Under the pieces are notes generated by a model. That model was given only the letters and a program-made list of their open reading frames with translations, did not search any database and was not told where the DNA came from. The position numbers and the translations under genes are program-made. Positions 17,827-26,657 of a DNA stretch of 64,000 nt are shown piece by piece (position 1 is the first letter of the stretch; every line of letters begins with the position of its first letter). This DNA is from FEN-1297 sp964498065 (lineage in GTDB: Bacteria > Bacteroidota > Ignavibacteria > Ignavibacteriales > Ignavibacteriaceae), in contig CAZCFZ010000018.1 in NCBI GenBank assembly GCA_964498065.1, positions 5,384 to 69,383 of the forward strand, given 5' to 3'.

Positions 17827-17834
17827 TACATTTG
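17827..17834 (+). promoter_or_regulatory. Possible Bacteroidota-type -7 element for ilvD
   Basis: TACATTTG matches the TAnnTTTG -7 consensus known from Bacteroides, 90 bp before the ilvD ATG. No convincing TTTG -33 element stands at the proper distance (the region is a T-run), so this is weak. Confidence 0.25.
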
Positions 17835-17924
17835 ATTTTTATAAAAACAGCAAATACAATTAAATCTGCAATGCATTTAATTTCATAAAAGAATCCGAAT
17901 CCGTTAATAAATTTAGAGGTAAAA

Positions 17925-19610
17925 ATGAAAGAAGGTTTAAACAAATACAGTAAAAGATTAACTCAATCTCGTTCTCAAGTTGGTTCTCAGGCAATGCTCC
18001 ATGGTATTGGATTAACGGATGAAGATTTTAAAAAGCCTCAGGTTGGAATCGCAAGCATGGGATGGGAAGGAAATACTTGCAACATGCACCTAAATGACCT
18101 TGCAAAACTAGTTAAGAAAGGTGTCGTTGATGCAGGTGTAATCGGGTTAATCTTTCACACAATAGGTGTAAGCGACGGTATTGCAATGGGAACAGAAGGT
18201 ATGAAGTACTCGCTTCCTTCAAGAGATATTATTGCCGATTCAATTGAAACAGTTATGGGCGCACAATTTTATGATGCTTTAATTGCAATCCCGGGATGCG
18301 ATAAAAACATGCCCGGCTCGGTTATGGCTATGGCAAGACTTAACAGGCCGAGCATTATGATTTACGGCGGAACCATAAGAGCCGGTTTTTACAACGGGAA
18401 AAAACTTGATATCGTTTCTGCATTCGAAGCTTACGGACAGTATCTCTCCAAAGAATTTACCGAAGCTGATCTGGAAAATGTACTTCATCATGCATGTCCA
18501 GGTGCAGGTGCCTGCGGCGGAATGTACACAGCAAACACCATGGCTTCTGCAATTGAAACGCTTGGAATGAGTCTCCCGTTTAGTTCTTCGTGTCCTGCAA
18601 ACAGCGACCATAAAGCTAAAGAATGTTATGAAACAGGAAAAGCAATCTTAAATTTAATGGAAATGGATTTAAAGCCGCGGGATATTATGACAAAGAAAGC
18701 CTTTGAAAATGCAATAACAGTTGTAATTGCTTTAGGCGGTTCTACAAATGCGGCTCTTCATCTTGTAGCAATGGCAAAAGCGGCAGGAGTAAAATTATCG
18801 TTAAAAGATTTTCAGGATATTTCCGATAAAACCCCTTACATTGCCGATTTAAAACCCAGCGGCAAATATGTTATGGAAGATTTGTATGAGATCGGCGGAG
18901 TTCCGGCAGTTCAAAAATTATTATTGAAAGAAGGATTCTTAGACGGGAACTGTATTACGGTTACCGGAAAAACTTTAGGAGAAAATATTGAAAAAGCTGC
19001 GGAACTGAAAGAAGGACAAAAAATAATTTTCCCTTTAAGTTCCCCTATTAAAAAGACAGGGCATCTTCAAATTCTATACGGCAATCTTGCCGAGGAAGGT
19101 GCAGTAGCAAAAATTACCGGCAAAGAAGGATTAAATTTCTCCGGACCGGCTAAGGTTTATAACTCCGAAGAAGAAACTTTAAAAGCAATTGAGAAAAAAG
19201 AAATAGCCGCCGGTGATGTTATTGTAATTAGATACGAAGGACCAAAAGGCGGACCTGGAATGCGTGAAATGCTTGAAATAACAGCTGCAATTATGGGCGC
19301 TGGTTTGGGAAAAAGCGTAGCTCTAATTACCGACGGAAGATTTTCAGGAGGAACACACGGATTTGTAGTCGGTCATATAACCCCCGAAGCACAGGTAGGC
19401 GGAAATCTCGCTCTTGTTGAGAATGGCGATATCATAACAATTGATGCCGAAAAAAATACTTTAAATATGGATGTACCGGAAAAAGTTTTAGCCGAACGAC
19501 GCAATAATTGGAAACAGCCTCAGTTAAAATTTACAAGCGGCATTTTGTATAAATATGTAAAGAATGTTTCTTCGGCAACAGAAGGTTGCGTAACGGATGA
19601 GAGATTGTAG
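17925..19610 (+). CDS. ilvD: Dihydroxy-acid dehydratase
   Basis: 561 residues, the normal length. Iron-sulfur ligand cysteines are visible in GNTCNMHL (near residue 49), IPGCDKNMPGS and HACPGAGACGGMYTANTM. The C-terminal EGPKGGPGMREML and TDGRFSGGTHGFVVGH segments are canonical. It dehydrates 2,3-dihydroxy acids in valine, isoleucine and pantothenate synthesis, in the cytoplasm. A purine-rich AGAGGT lies before the ATG. Unusually for the pathway, no other ilv or leu gene is nearby, so it is likely regulated separately. No leader peptide rich in branched amino acids was seen upstream. Confidence 0.97.
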   Translation: MKEGLNKYSKRLTQSRSQVGSQAMLHGIGLTDEDFKKPQVGIASMGWEGNTCNMHLNDLAKLVKKGVVDAGVIGLIFHTIGVSDGIAMGTEGMKYSLPSRDIIADSIETVMGAQFYDALIAIPGCDKNMPGSVMAMARLNRPSIMIYGGTIRAGFYNGKKLDIVSAFEAYGQYLSKEFTEADLENVLHHACPGAGACGGMYTANTMASAIETLGMSLPFSSSCPANSDHKAKECYETGKAILNLMEMDLKPRDIMTKKAFENAITVVIALGGSTNAALHLVAMAKAAGVKLSLKDFQDISDKTPYIADLKPSGKYVMEDLYEIGGVPAVQKLLLKEGFLDGNCITVTGKTLGENIEKAAELKEGQKIIFPLSSPIKKTGHLQILYGNLAEEGAVAKITGKEGLNFSGPAKVYNSEEETLKAIEKKEIAAGDVIVIRYEGPKGGPGMREMLEITAAIMGAGLGKSVALITDGRFSGGTHGFVVGHITPEAQVGGNLALVENGDIITIDAEKNTLNMDVPEKVLAERRNNWKQPQLKFTSGILYKYVKNVSSATEGCVTDERL

Positions 19611-19910
19611 TTACTAAAAACAGAGAACTTAACTGCATGGGGGCATGTCTGCTTAGTATATACTTATCTTCATATTCATGATTTATGCATATTAAAAGAC
19701 GGAGGAGTATGAGCAAAGGAGACAAATACTAAATTACATTAGTTATTATTATTGTTGTAATTTTGATTCAACAATTGAATAGAAGCAGTTTTCGCATTTT
19801 TAACAATTCTTTTTTGCTGTAAAACAAATGTTAAATCTAATTTTTCCTAATATAATCTGCTTTATTTATATTCCATTTCAATTTTTCTAAATTATAACAT
19901 CTGCTGATTC
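19611..19910. other. 300-bp gap after ilvD
   Basis: Mostly AT-rich. The only notable item is a strong ribosome-site-like GGAGGAG directly before a seven-codon frame (19709-19732). No clear terminator for ilvD and no repeat. Confidence 0.4.
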
Positions 19911-20681
19911 ATGAAATTAAAATATCTTATTATAAGTACACAAATAATTTTCTTTACATCTATTCTTCTGGCGCAGGCAGATAAAGGATATTTGGCTCAA
20001 GGAGATGAGTATACTGCAAAATTCGACAACCTAAATGCACTTAAATGCTATGATGAAGCCTATAAAGTTTCCCCCAACAGCTATGCGGTATTGACGAGAA
20101 TAACACTTGCCTATAATGATGAAGGAGAAGAACTTCTTGATTTAAAAAAAAGAGATAAAGCAGAAAGTTATATTGATAAAGCAATAAAGTACGCAGAAAT
20201 ACTAAATAAAAAATTTCCGGACAGCGCTCTTTCTTATACTTATTTAGCACTAACATACGGAAACATGGCAATATTTAAAGGAGGCAAGGGTAAAATAATT
20301 TATGCAGAAAAAGTCAGGCAGAACGCGCTGAAATCGATTAAAATTAATCCTGATGATTATTTCCCTTATATAATTCTGGGAATGTATTACAGGGAGGCGG
20401 CAAGCTTATCGTGGTTTGAAAAAATATTTGCTAAAACTTTTTTAGGAGGAGTTCCCGAAGGTACTTATCAGCAGTCAATACAAATGTTCAATAAAGCGTT
20501 GTCCTTGGACTCAAATTTAATAGTTGCAGATTACCAGCTTTCAAAAACTTTTAGAAATATGGGCGAAAAGAATAAAGAAATTAATTTATTGAAGAAGGTT
20601 TTAACTATGCATATTATAAATTTCAGAGATAAGTATGCAATTATAAAAGCCAGACACAGGCTGGATAAGCTTATGAATTAA
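19911..20681 (+). CDS. Exported TPR-repeat protein
   Basis: 256 residues. A signal peptide (KLKYLIISTQIIFFTSILLAQ) is followed by helical pairs typical of tetratricopeptide repeats: about residues 32-65 (NLNALKCYDEAYKVSPNSYA), 85-125 with ALSYTYLALTYGNMA, 140-165 with SIKINPDDYFPYIILGMYY, and 190-225 with QMFNKALSLDSNLIVADYQ. The fold points to a periplasmic scaffold or binding role; no catalytic motif is present. It stands alone between ilvD and a strong terminator. Similar lone TPR proteins are common in Bacteroidota-type genomes, and nothing here identifies a partner. Confidence 0.85.
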   Translation: MKLKYLIISTQIIFFTSILLAQADKGYLAQGDEYTAKFDNLNALKCYDEAYKVSPNSYAVLTRITLAYNDEGEELLDLKKRDKAESYIDKAIKYAEILNKKFPDSALSYTYLALTYGNMAIFKGGKGKIIYAEKVRQNALKSIKINPDDYFPYIILGMYYREAASLSWFEKIFAKTFLGGVPEGTYQQSIQMFNKALSLDSNLIVADYQLSKTFRNMGEKNKEINLLKKVLTMHIINFRDKYAIIKARHRLDKLMN

Positions 20682-20727
20682 ATTCTAAGAATGATTTTAC
20701 TATTTTATATTTTTACTTATAAAAAAT

Positions 20728-20764
20728 AACGGCGACTACAAATAATTTGTAATCGCCGTTTTTA
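20728..20764 (+). terminator. Rho-independent terminator after the TPR gene
   Basis: A 15-bp stem with one mismatch, AACGGCGACTACAAA / TTTGTAATCGCCGTT around a TAA loop, followed by a T-run. It lies 46 bp after the TPR stop. A-rich sequence on the other side could allow some termination of leftward transcripts too. Confidence 0.88.
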
Positions 20765-20829
20765 ATTTTAAATTTTACTTATTTACTAATTCGTCTTCTG
20801 ATTTTTTGAACTATCTTTGTTCCCGAAAA

Positions 20830-20850
20830 CCCCTTCCCTTTGGGAAGGGG
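20830..20850 (-). terminator. CCCTTCCC-type hairpin, possible terminator of the T9SS gene
   Basis: CCCCTTCCC-TTT-GGGAAGGGG is a perfect 9-bp stem, followed on the minus strand by TTTTCGGG. It lies 15 bp after the stop of the leftward T9SS gene, so it may end that transcript. The surrounding C/G-rich text (CTGGGGTTGGGC) recurs at 41207-41237 and in two coding regions, so the hairpin belongs to a dispersed repeat family. Confidence 0.6.
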
Positions 20851-20864
20851 CTGGGGTTGGGCTT

Positions 20865-22796
20865 TTATTTCATTAAAAGCATCTTATGTGTTTGAATCTG
20901 GCTTCCTTGTTTCAATTGATAGAAGTAAATTCCCGAAGCAAGATTTAGAGCATTAAAATTGATTGAATAAACATGTCCGGCATCCGCTTGAGAATTAAAT
21001 AAAGTTGCAATTTCCTGTCCTAGTGTATTAAATATTTTTAATGTAGTTACACCGGACTTTTCAAGAGTAAATTTAATTGTAGTAGATGGATTAAACGGAT
21101 TAGGATAATTCTGCATAAGTTCAAATTCTGCAGGAGCAGAACTTACCTTAACTTCTATAACCTTGCTGTATTTAGTTGTACCGTCAAAATCTACCTGACC
21201 CAATCTATAAAAATAACTTCCGTTTGCTAAAGCATTATCGGTAAAAGAATACGAAGACTTTTCACTTGTTGTACCTTTACCTCTAATAAATGCAATCTTC
21301 TGAAAAGTCTTGCCGTTAGTACTTCTTTCAACATTAAAGCCTGAATTATTTATTTCAGTAGCCGTCTTCCAATTTAAGACGACTGATCTCTGCATAACTT
21401 CAGCCGTAAAAGCCGAAAGTTCAACAGGTAAAGTACCGACGGGCATAAAGTCAGTAATATAACGAGGATATAATTCGTATGTTATTTTTCCGGAAGAAGA
21501 ATACAATGCGCCAATGCCTTCTACATCTGCCGGCCACGATGGTTCAGGGTCGTTATTCAAACCCATATCCGAATCAAGATAAATGGTTAATGTATCAAAA
21601 CCATCGGTAGCTTTTAAGGTCGCATTACTGCTTGAAGTCGGCCATTTTCCGCTTACTGTGTCTAAATTAGTAAATCCGATTAATTGACCCTGGTAGTTTT
21701 CACCATTAGTATTAAACTCTTTTACGGTAATTATTTTAGGCTTTGGCAGCGTAGCATTAGTTCCAACAACGGTAATATTGGTATCTGCGAAAGGCTTAAT
21801 TTCAATTGTACTGAAATAATCTGCTACTAAACCAGTAACTATTACACTGTCGCCTAATTGTAAATCCGGACTGGTCAAGCCGGAACGGAATAAGTTAATA
21901 CCTGCAGTACCATCATAAATAAAATAGGACCTGCTGGTAGTTTGGTAATTTGGTGATATTACAACTCCTGTAACAGTAACAGTATCATTAACGGAATTTC
22001 TAGCGGAATCAATTGAAACAATTACAGGCTTTACAGGTTCTTGTGTAAACGGCCAGTAATCTGTAGCCTGAATTCCATCTATTGTCCCAGTCGGGCAATT
22101 GCTGCTTTGCCTAATTGCAACCGATCCGATATCGGTAGGATCGCCTGATGTTCCAGCCCCAACAGCACCAACAGTTTCAACCGGGCTTCCAGGTTCAGTT
22201 GCAGGGATACCGGAATCGTAAATATATAATGTAACAGAATCATCATTTGTTGCAGCTGTGCTGAACGAATATTTCAAAACCACCAAATAAGTCTGGTCAA
22301 AATTTAATTCAGTGGTACCATACGTAGCACCTTCACTTGATTTAGCTAAACCAGGCAGCCATCCTGTGGTACCTGCTTTTGCATAAACCCTTCCTCTAAA
22401 TGTTGTTCCTAAGTTACGCGGACCAAGGTGAAGGAAATAATCTCCTGTTTTTGCACTGGAAAGATTTAATAGAAAAGATACATACATATTTCCATCTGTT
22501 GCAAGAGAATCGGAAAAAACTGCGTGAACATCGCCGTCATTAGTACCACTTGAACCGAAAGTAAAGCCTATTGCTCCCCCAATATCAGATAAATCGTAGG
22601 AAGCATAGCTTAAACCAGGATAAACGTACTGAGGAGGTTGAGTGCCGCTATGCAGAACCCAATTTGATGTAACAGCAGTTATATCCGCATTTGGTGTTGT
22701 TCCATAATCAAAATTTTCGGAAAGATAAAGAGTTTGCGAAAATACTGAAATGGAGATTAGAGAAAATAAGACAACAAGTAACCGAACCTTTTTCAT
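20865..22796 (-). CDS. T9SS-sorted extracellular protein with OB-like domain
   Basis: 643 residues. A signal peptide (KKVRLLVVLFSLISISVFSQ) precedes an N-terminal beta-rich region (about 25-250) resembling a lectin/laminin-type sandwich; it carries no enzyme motif I recognise. About 255-345 (KPVIVSIDSARNSVNDTVTV onwards) resembles the OB-fold repeats seen beside extracellular nucleases. A fibronectin-like segment (VVLNWKTATEINNSGFNVER) comes next, and the last 85 residues are a T9SS type A sorting domain with NYPNPFNPSTTIKF and a basic end (HKMLLMK). The protein is therefore predicted to reach the cell surface or medium through the type IX system. Function unknown. A hairpin 15 bp after the stop probably terminates it. 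Confidence 0.88.
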   Translation of the reverse strand: MKKVRLLVVLFSLISISVFSQTLYLSENFDYGTTPNADITAVTSNWVLHSGTQPPQYVYPGLSYASYDLSDIGGAIGFTFGSSGTNDGDVHAVFSDSLATDGNMYVSFLLNLSSAKTGDYFLHLGPRNLGTTFRGRVYAKAGTTGWLPGLAKSSEGATYGTTELNFDQTYLVVLKYSFSTAATNDDSVTLYIYDSGIPATEPGSPVETVGAVGAGTSGDPTDIGSVAIRQSSNCPTGTIDGIQATDYWPFTQEPVKPVIVSIDSARNSVNDTVTVTGVVISPNYQTTSRSYFIYDGTAGINLFRSGLTSPDLQLGDSVIVTGLVADYFSTIEIKPFADTNITVVGTNATLPKPKIITVKEFNTNGENYQGQLIGFTNLDTVSGKWPTSSSNATLKATDGFDTLTIYLDSDMGLNNDPEPSWPADVEGIGALYSSSGKITYELYPRYITDFMPVGTLPVELSAFTAEVMQRSVVLNWKTATEINNSGFNVERSTNGKTFQKIAFIRGKGTTSEKSSYSFTDNALANGSYFYRLGQVDFDGTTKYSKVIEVKVSSAPAEFELMQNYPNPFNPSTTIKFTLEKSGVTTLKIFNTLGQEIATLFNSQADAGHVYSINFNALNLASGIYFYQLKQGSQIQTHKMLLMK

Positions 22797-23240
22797 TGAT
22801 CTTCTCCCTTATGATTAGTTGATTGATTAGGTTATTTAAGCATTCAAAAAATTAGAATTACTCTAGTTTTTATTAAATGTCGTATATAGAAACTTGCTTT
22901 CAAGTGTAAAAAATTTTGAATACCTTTATTTTTAACTGAAAGGAAATATAATTGCTGGGATTTGATTTTTTGAAGATTCTCCCTCTTTAATAACAATATA
23001 TGACCCTTTTAAATTTAGAAAATATTAACAAGCATACTTTAATTACTAAACAATATAGCAATTTAGATTTTAAGGTTCAACAAAAATATATTAATTGAAT
23101 GTTAAATTTCGGAAGGGAATTTTAAAGTAATATCAATAGCAAATCTCTAACATATGGGTAAACTTAATCTGATATGTATAAAAACTTTTTAATAAAGTAA
23201 AGATATAAAGACCGCTTCAAGGATTATCGAGTAATATTTT
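22797..23240. other. 444-bp gap between T9SS gene and anti-sigma gene
   Basis: AT-rich. It should carry the promoter of the leftward T9SS gene and the 3' end of the sigma/anti-sigma transcript. I see no stable hairpin, repeat or open frame of note. Confidence 0.4.
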
Positions 23241-23483
23241 TCATTGATTTTTATCCAGCCCTAAAAAATCCATTAACCTGTTATGAGCTTTTTCAGGGAG
23301 ATCAACATTATATTTTTTATAAAAATCAATCGTCTTTTCAACCGACTTAAAATATTTCGTACAATCCGGACATTCATTCAAATGATTTTTAATTGCAATG
23401 CATTTTGGAGATTCCAGGTCTTCACCAAGACTTTCGCAAATATGGCTCATTACCTCTTTGCAAGTAATTTTTTCATCATTCAT
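23241..23483 (-). CDS. Small zinc-finger anti-sigma factor (zf-HC2-like)
   Basis: 80 residues. The H-x3-C-x2-C signature of the anti-sigma zinc finger is visible as HLNECPDC, with an upstream conserved Cys/His region (CKEVMSHICESL). There is no transmembrane helix in the 80 residues, so it is a soluble anti-sigma rather than a membrane-anchored one. Its ATG overlaps the sigma-factor stop by four bases (ATGA), indicating translational coupling, the usual arrangement for a sigma and its inhibitor. It should hold the sigma inactive in the cytoplasm and perhaps sense redox or zinc through the finger; the signal is inference. Confidence 0.9.
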   Translation of the reverse strand: MNDEKITCKEVMSHICESLGEDLESPKCIAIKNHLNECPDCTKYFKSVEKTIDFYKKYNVDLPEKAHNRLMDFLGLDKNQ

Positions 23484-24037
23484 TTCTGAAACGCCTTATT
23501 TATTTCTTTTCTTAAAAATGCTCTCGCCCTATGAAGCCTTGATTTCACAGCAGGTACCGACAATTCCGTAATTTTACCTGTTTCCTCCGTGGAAAAGCCT
23601 TCAACATCTCTTAACATAAATACAACTCTATAATCCGGTGAGAGTTTTTGAATTGCTTCATCAAGAATATTTTTTAATTCTTTATTCTCCAAAATATTGG
23701 GCGGAACCAGATCCCAGCCGGTTGAATAGCTACCGTCATAAAGCCCATTCTCATCGTCGATCGAAACAAATTCATGCTTTCTTTTTCTTACTTCCATTAA
23801 ACAATGGTTGGCCACAATTCTATATAACCATGTAGACAGCTTTGACTTTCCATCAAATTGGTGTAACGATTTAACCATGCTTAAGAATGTTTCCTGCATA
23901 GTATTTTCAGCTCGTTCGGAATCGCGGCATATCTTGAAAGCAAAATTATATACCGTTTTTTCATAATTTCTTACGAGCTCAGCCATTGCTTTTCTATCGC
24001 CTTTTTTAGCTGATTCTAATAACTCTTCTTCATTCAT
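23480..24037 (-). CDS. ECF-type RNA polymerase sigma factor
   Basis: 185 residues from ATG 24037; a TTG three codons earlier is less likely. Region 2 covers about 1-90 (NFAFKICRDSERAENTMQETF, STWLYRIVANHCLMEVRK) and region 4 about 125-180 (YRVVFMLRDVEGFSTEETGK, VPAVKSRLHRARAFLRKEI). A loop of about 25 residues between them (LYDGSYSTGWDLVPPN) is slightly long. It directs RNA polymerase to a small regulon under control of the coupled anti-sigma downstream. The targets are unknown. Divergent to the CNBD-GAF protein gene, with a 396-bp intergenic region that could contain its autoregulated promoter. Confidence 0.95.
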   Translation of the reverse strand: MNEEELLESAKKGDRKAMAELVRNYEKTVYNFAFKICRDSERAENTMQETFLSMVKSLHQFDGKSKLSTWLYRIVANHCLMEVRKRKHEFVSIDDENGLYDGSYSTGWDLVPPNILENKELKNILDEAIQKLSPDYRVVFMLRDVEGFSTEETGKITELSVPAVKSRLHRARAFLRKEINKAFQK

Positions 24038-24046
24038 CAGATGCAA

Positions 24047-24442
24047 TTTTCTTTTTAAGGATTCAAAATTTAAATTTCCGCTCAGACCCTTAATTTTTCA
24101 AATAATGTTATAATAACTATATTTAAACATTAAGATAAACGGCAATATTCAAAAGTTGTGAAATTACTTTATTTATACTTCAAATTAAAAACAAATGTAA
24201 AAAAAATACAATTATTAAAGTCACTAATAAACCGTGACCCCAAAATGATTATTTATTAAATTATTGCCCAAAACTGATTTAATTCCTTTGTTATTTGAAT
24301 ATTTTAATTATCTATTTCTTAAAAATTCTTGCTTATATTTATTCAATTTTATATATATAGTTATTGTGGTTTTGTAATTAAGAATAATTAGGTATACTGT
24401 ACATTAAATAATAAAATTTGTCACCAAATATAAATTAAAATT
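24047..24442. other. Divergent intergenic region between sigma gene and CNBD gene
   Basis: Highly AT-rich. TATACT at 24393-24398, preceded by TTGTAA at 24372-24377, could be a -10/-35 pair for the plus-strand gene, but the 15-bp spacing is short. No repeats or operator palindromes recognised. Confidence 0.3.
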
Positions 24443-26599
24443 ATGTCTCAGAACAAAAACCTTGCCCTTCTTCAGAACAATAAACTTTTTGCAGGTCTGA
24501 AAGAATCGGATGTATTAATAGATCTTGATCAGGAAGGTATCTCTTATTATAAGGAAGGGGATATTATTTATCAAAGCGAGGAAAACAGCAATGTTTTATT
24601 CATGATAATCGAGGGAGAAGTAAAAATTAAAATCCCAAAAGAAGAAGGCAGCCCTACTATTCTTAGAAAAAATAAAGGTGAATATTTCGGTGAAATGGAG
24701 CTGCTGGAAAAAACTCCCCGGCGTTCTTCCGCAGTAGCTAATAGAGATTGCCTGATTTATAAATTAAAGGAAGACAAATTAAAAGAATTAATTGTTTCCA
24801 ATAAAAAAATTGAAGCCAATTTATTAAACTTGAATCCTTACGAAAAAAATTCAACCGACGAAAAATCTACGGAACAAACTGAAGAAAAAACCGAAATTAT
24901 AAATGATGACATTCAAGCAGCTGAGCCTGAAGATAATAATTTACCTGAAACCGATGCAAATACTTTCAATGATATTGTTCCGGACTCCGTAAATGACCGG
25001 GAAGAAATTATTGCTGAAGAACCAACGGATAGTTCGAACCTTGAAAATATTAATCTTGATGATCTCTCCCTTCCCCCGATTAATCTGGATGAAATGGATC
25101 AGCAATTACCCGAAGAAACAATTACGGAATCACCGGAAGAAAACAAGGATATTTATGAAAGTCAGGAAAAGTCTGAACCGGAAAATATTGCTGATACAGA
25201 GATAAATCAAGAAGAAGTAAAAACCGAGGAAATTAAACCTGAGGAAACAAAATCTGATGTTGAATGGGGATTCGGCGAATCGAAAGAAAATATAGAAACC
25301 GCTTATAATGAAACGGTAAATGAAGCTGATTTGGATTTACCTAAGGAAACCGATTTTGCCAATGATGAAAAAGTGCTTACAATTCCGGAAGAGACAAAAG
25401 AAACTTCAGCTTCCGAAGAAGCTATCGAAATTCATACTCCCAAAAGCGATAAGGATTTGCTGTTGGCAATTAAAGATATCTATTCCGACCTCGAACTAAC
25501 AGATACTTTAAATTCAATTTCAGATTCTCTTAAGCAATTAATCAATGCCGGAAATGTTAGAATTTATTTGGCTGATAACGAAAAAAACGAATTATATTCC
25601 TTCACTGATGGAGAAAATGAGATAAAAAGAATTTCTATAGGAAAAGGGCTTGTCGGTTATTCGGCAGAACATAAAGAAATTTTAAATCTTTCTTTGCCTT
25701 CTGACGATATTCGTTATGATTCTGAGGTGGATGAGAATGTAAATACCTTACTTTTCCCCATCGTAAATACAGATAATTCATTAATTGCTGTTCTTGGATT
25801 TGCTCACGTTGAAAATGGTAATTTTACAAAGTCCGATGAAGATGTACTTAATTCGGTTTCAAAACATATTGCCTCTGCTTTAACAAATGCACTACAATAT
25901 AAATCACTTCTAAATAGATACCAACATGATTATCTGCTAAAAGCAGCAAACTTTATTATAGAAGATGTGAATACTCCTTTAATGTTAATTAAAAATTATG
26001 CCGAATTTATAAAAAGGAAATCCGAGATAAAAGAAGTAGGCCAAATTTCAGATTTTATAATTGAACAGGCAGACTTGGCAATTAATTCCAACAAAGCATT
26101 TCACAATTTTTTAACTGAAGAAAATTTAATCGAGCCTAAGGCCTATCAATTAAATGATATACTTGATGATATCCTAGATCAGCTCGCAGAATACGTTGAA
26201 ATAAGGAAAGTGAAATTATTTAAAAGATTCGAAACAAATACCCAGGTATATTTAGATAAAAATAATTTTTACCTGGCCTGCTTTCAGATAGCCAAAAACG
26301 CATGCGATGCAATGCCCGACGGAGGGAACATTTACCTTATTTCAAAAAGAGAAGATAATCTTATCCAGATAGAGTTTAAGGATACAGGTAAAGGCATTAG
26401 CGAAGAGATAAAAGGAAAGATATTCGAGCCCTATTTTTCATATGGGAAAGGACAGGCCGCCGGATTAGGTCTGGCAGTTGCTCAAAAAATAATTAAAGAT
26501 CACGGCGGGAAAATAATAACAGGCGAAGGATTGGGCGAAGGAGCAGTATTTATTATTTCACTGCCGGTTTATGAAGAGGCTTCGTCTAAAAGCGTATGA
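24443..26599 (+). CDS. CNBD-GAF-HATPase protein (histidine-kinase-like, lacking the usual His)
   Basis: 718 residues. Residues 1-130 are a cyclic-nucleotide-binding domain (YKEGDIIYQ, GEYFGEMELLEKTPRRSSAV). Residues 131-335 are a strongly acidic Glu/Asp-rich, low-complexity linker. About 340-480 is a GAF domain. Then come a four-helix region and a histidine-kinase-type ATPase domain with N-box N619 (QIAKNACDAMPDGG), D647 in DTGKGI, FEPYF and GLGLAV (674-679). The region aligned with the H-box reads FIIEDVNTPLML, so E507 occupies the place of the phospho-acceptor His; the nearest His is H495. The ATPase looks active, so the protein may phosphorylate nothing, use another residue, or act as an allosteric partner. 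No receiver gene is adjacent; miaA follows at 58 bp. Confidence 0.9.
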   Translation: MSQNKNLALLQNNKLFAGLKESDVLIDLDQEGISYYKEGDIIYQSEENSNVLFMIIEGEVKIKIPKEEGSPTILRKNKGEYFGEMELLEKTPRRSSAVANRDCLIYKLKEDKLKELIVSNKKIEANLLNLNPYEKNSTDEKSTEQTEEKTEIINDDIQAAEPEDNNLPETDANTFNDIVPDSVNDREEIIAEEPTDSSNLENINLDDLSLPPINLDEMDQQLPEETITESPEENKDIYESQEKSEPENIADTEINQEEVKTEEIKPEETKSDVEWGFGESKENIETAYNETVNEADLDLPKETDFANDEKVLTIPEETKETSASEEAIEIHTPKSDKDLLLAIKDIYSDLELTDTLNSISDSLKQLINAGNVRIYLADNEKNELYSFTDGENEIKRISIGKGLVGYSAEHKEILNLSLPSDDIRYDSEVDENVNTLLFPIVNTDNSLIAVLGFAHVENGNFTKSDEDVLNSVSKHIASALTNALQYKSLLNRYQHDYLLKAANFIIEDVNTPLMLIKNYAEFIKRKSEIKEVGQISDFIIEQADLAINSNKAFHNFLTEENLIEPKAYQLNDILDDILDQLAEYVEIRKVKLFKRFETNTQVYLDKNNFYLACFQIAKNACDAMPDGGNIYLISKREDNLIQIEFKDTGKGISEEIKGKIFEPYFSYGKGQAAGLGLAVAQKIIKDHGGKIITGEGLGEGAVFIISLPVYEEASSKSV

Positions 26600-26657
26600 T
26601 TTCCTATAAAGTAAAATTAAGTTGAACTCCTGCTTCCAATCAAGCTTTATTTAATTA

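Noticed and set aside
18279..18611. 110-codon minus-strand frame inside ilvD
   Set aside because: Shadow of the strongly conserved ilvD frame; no recognisable protein.
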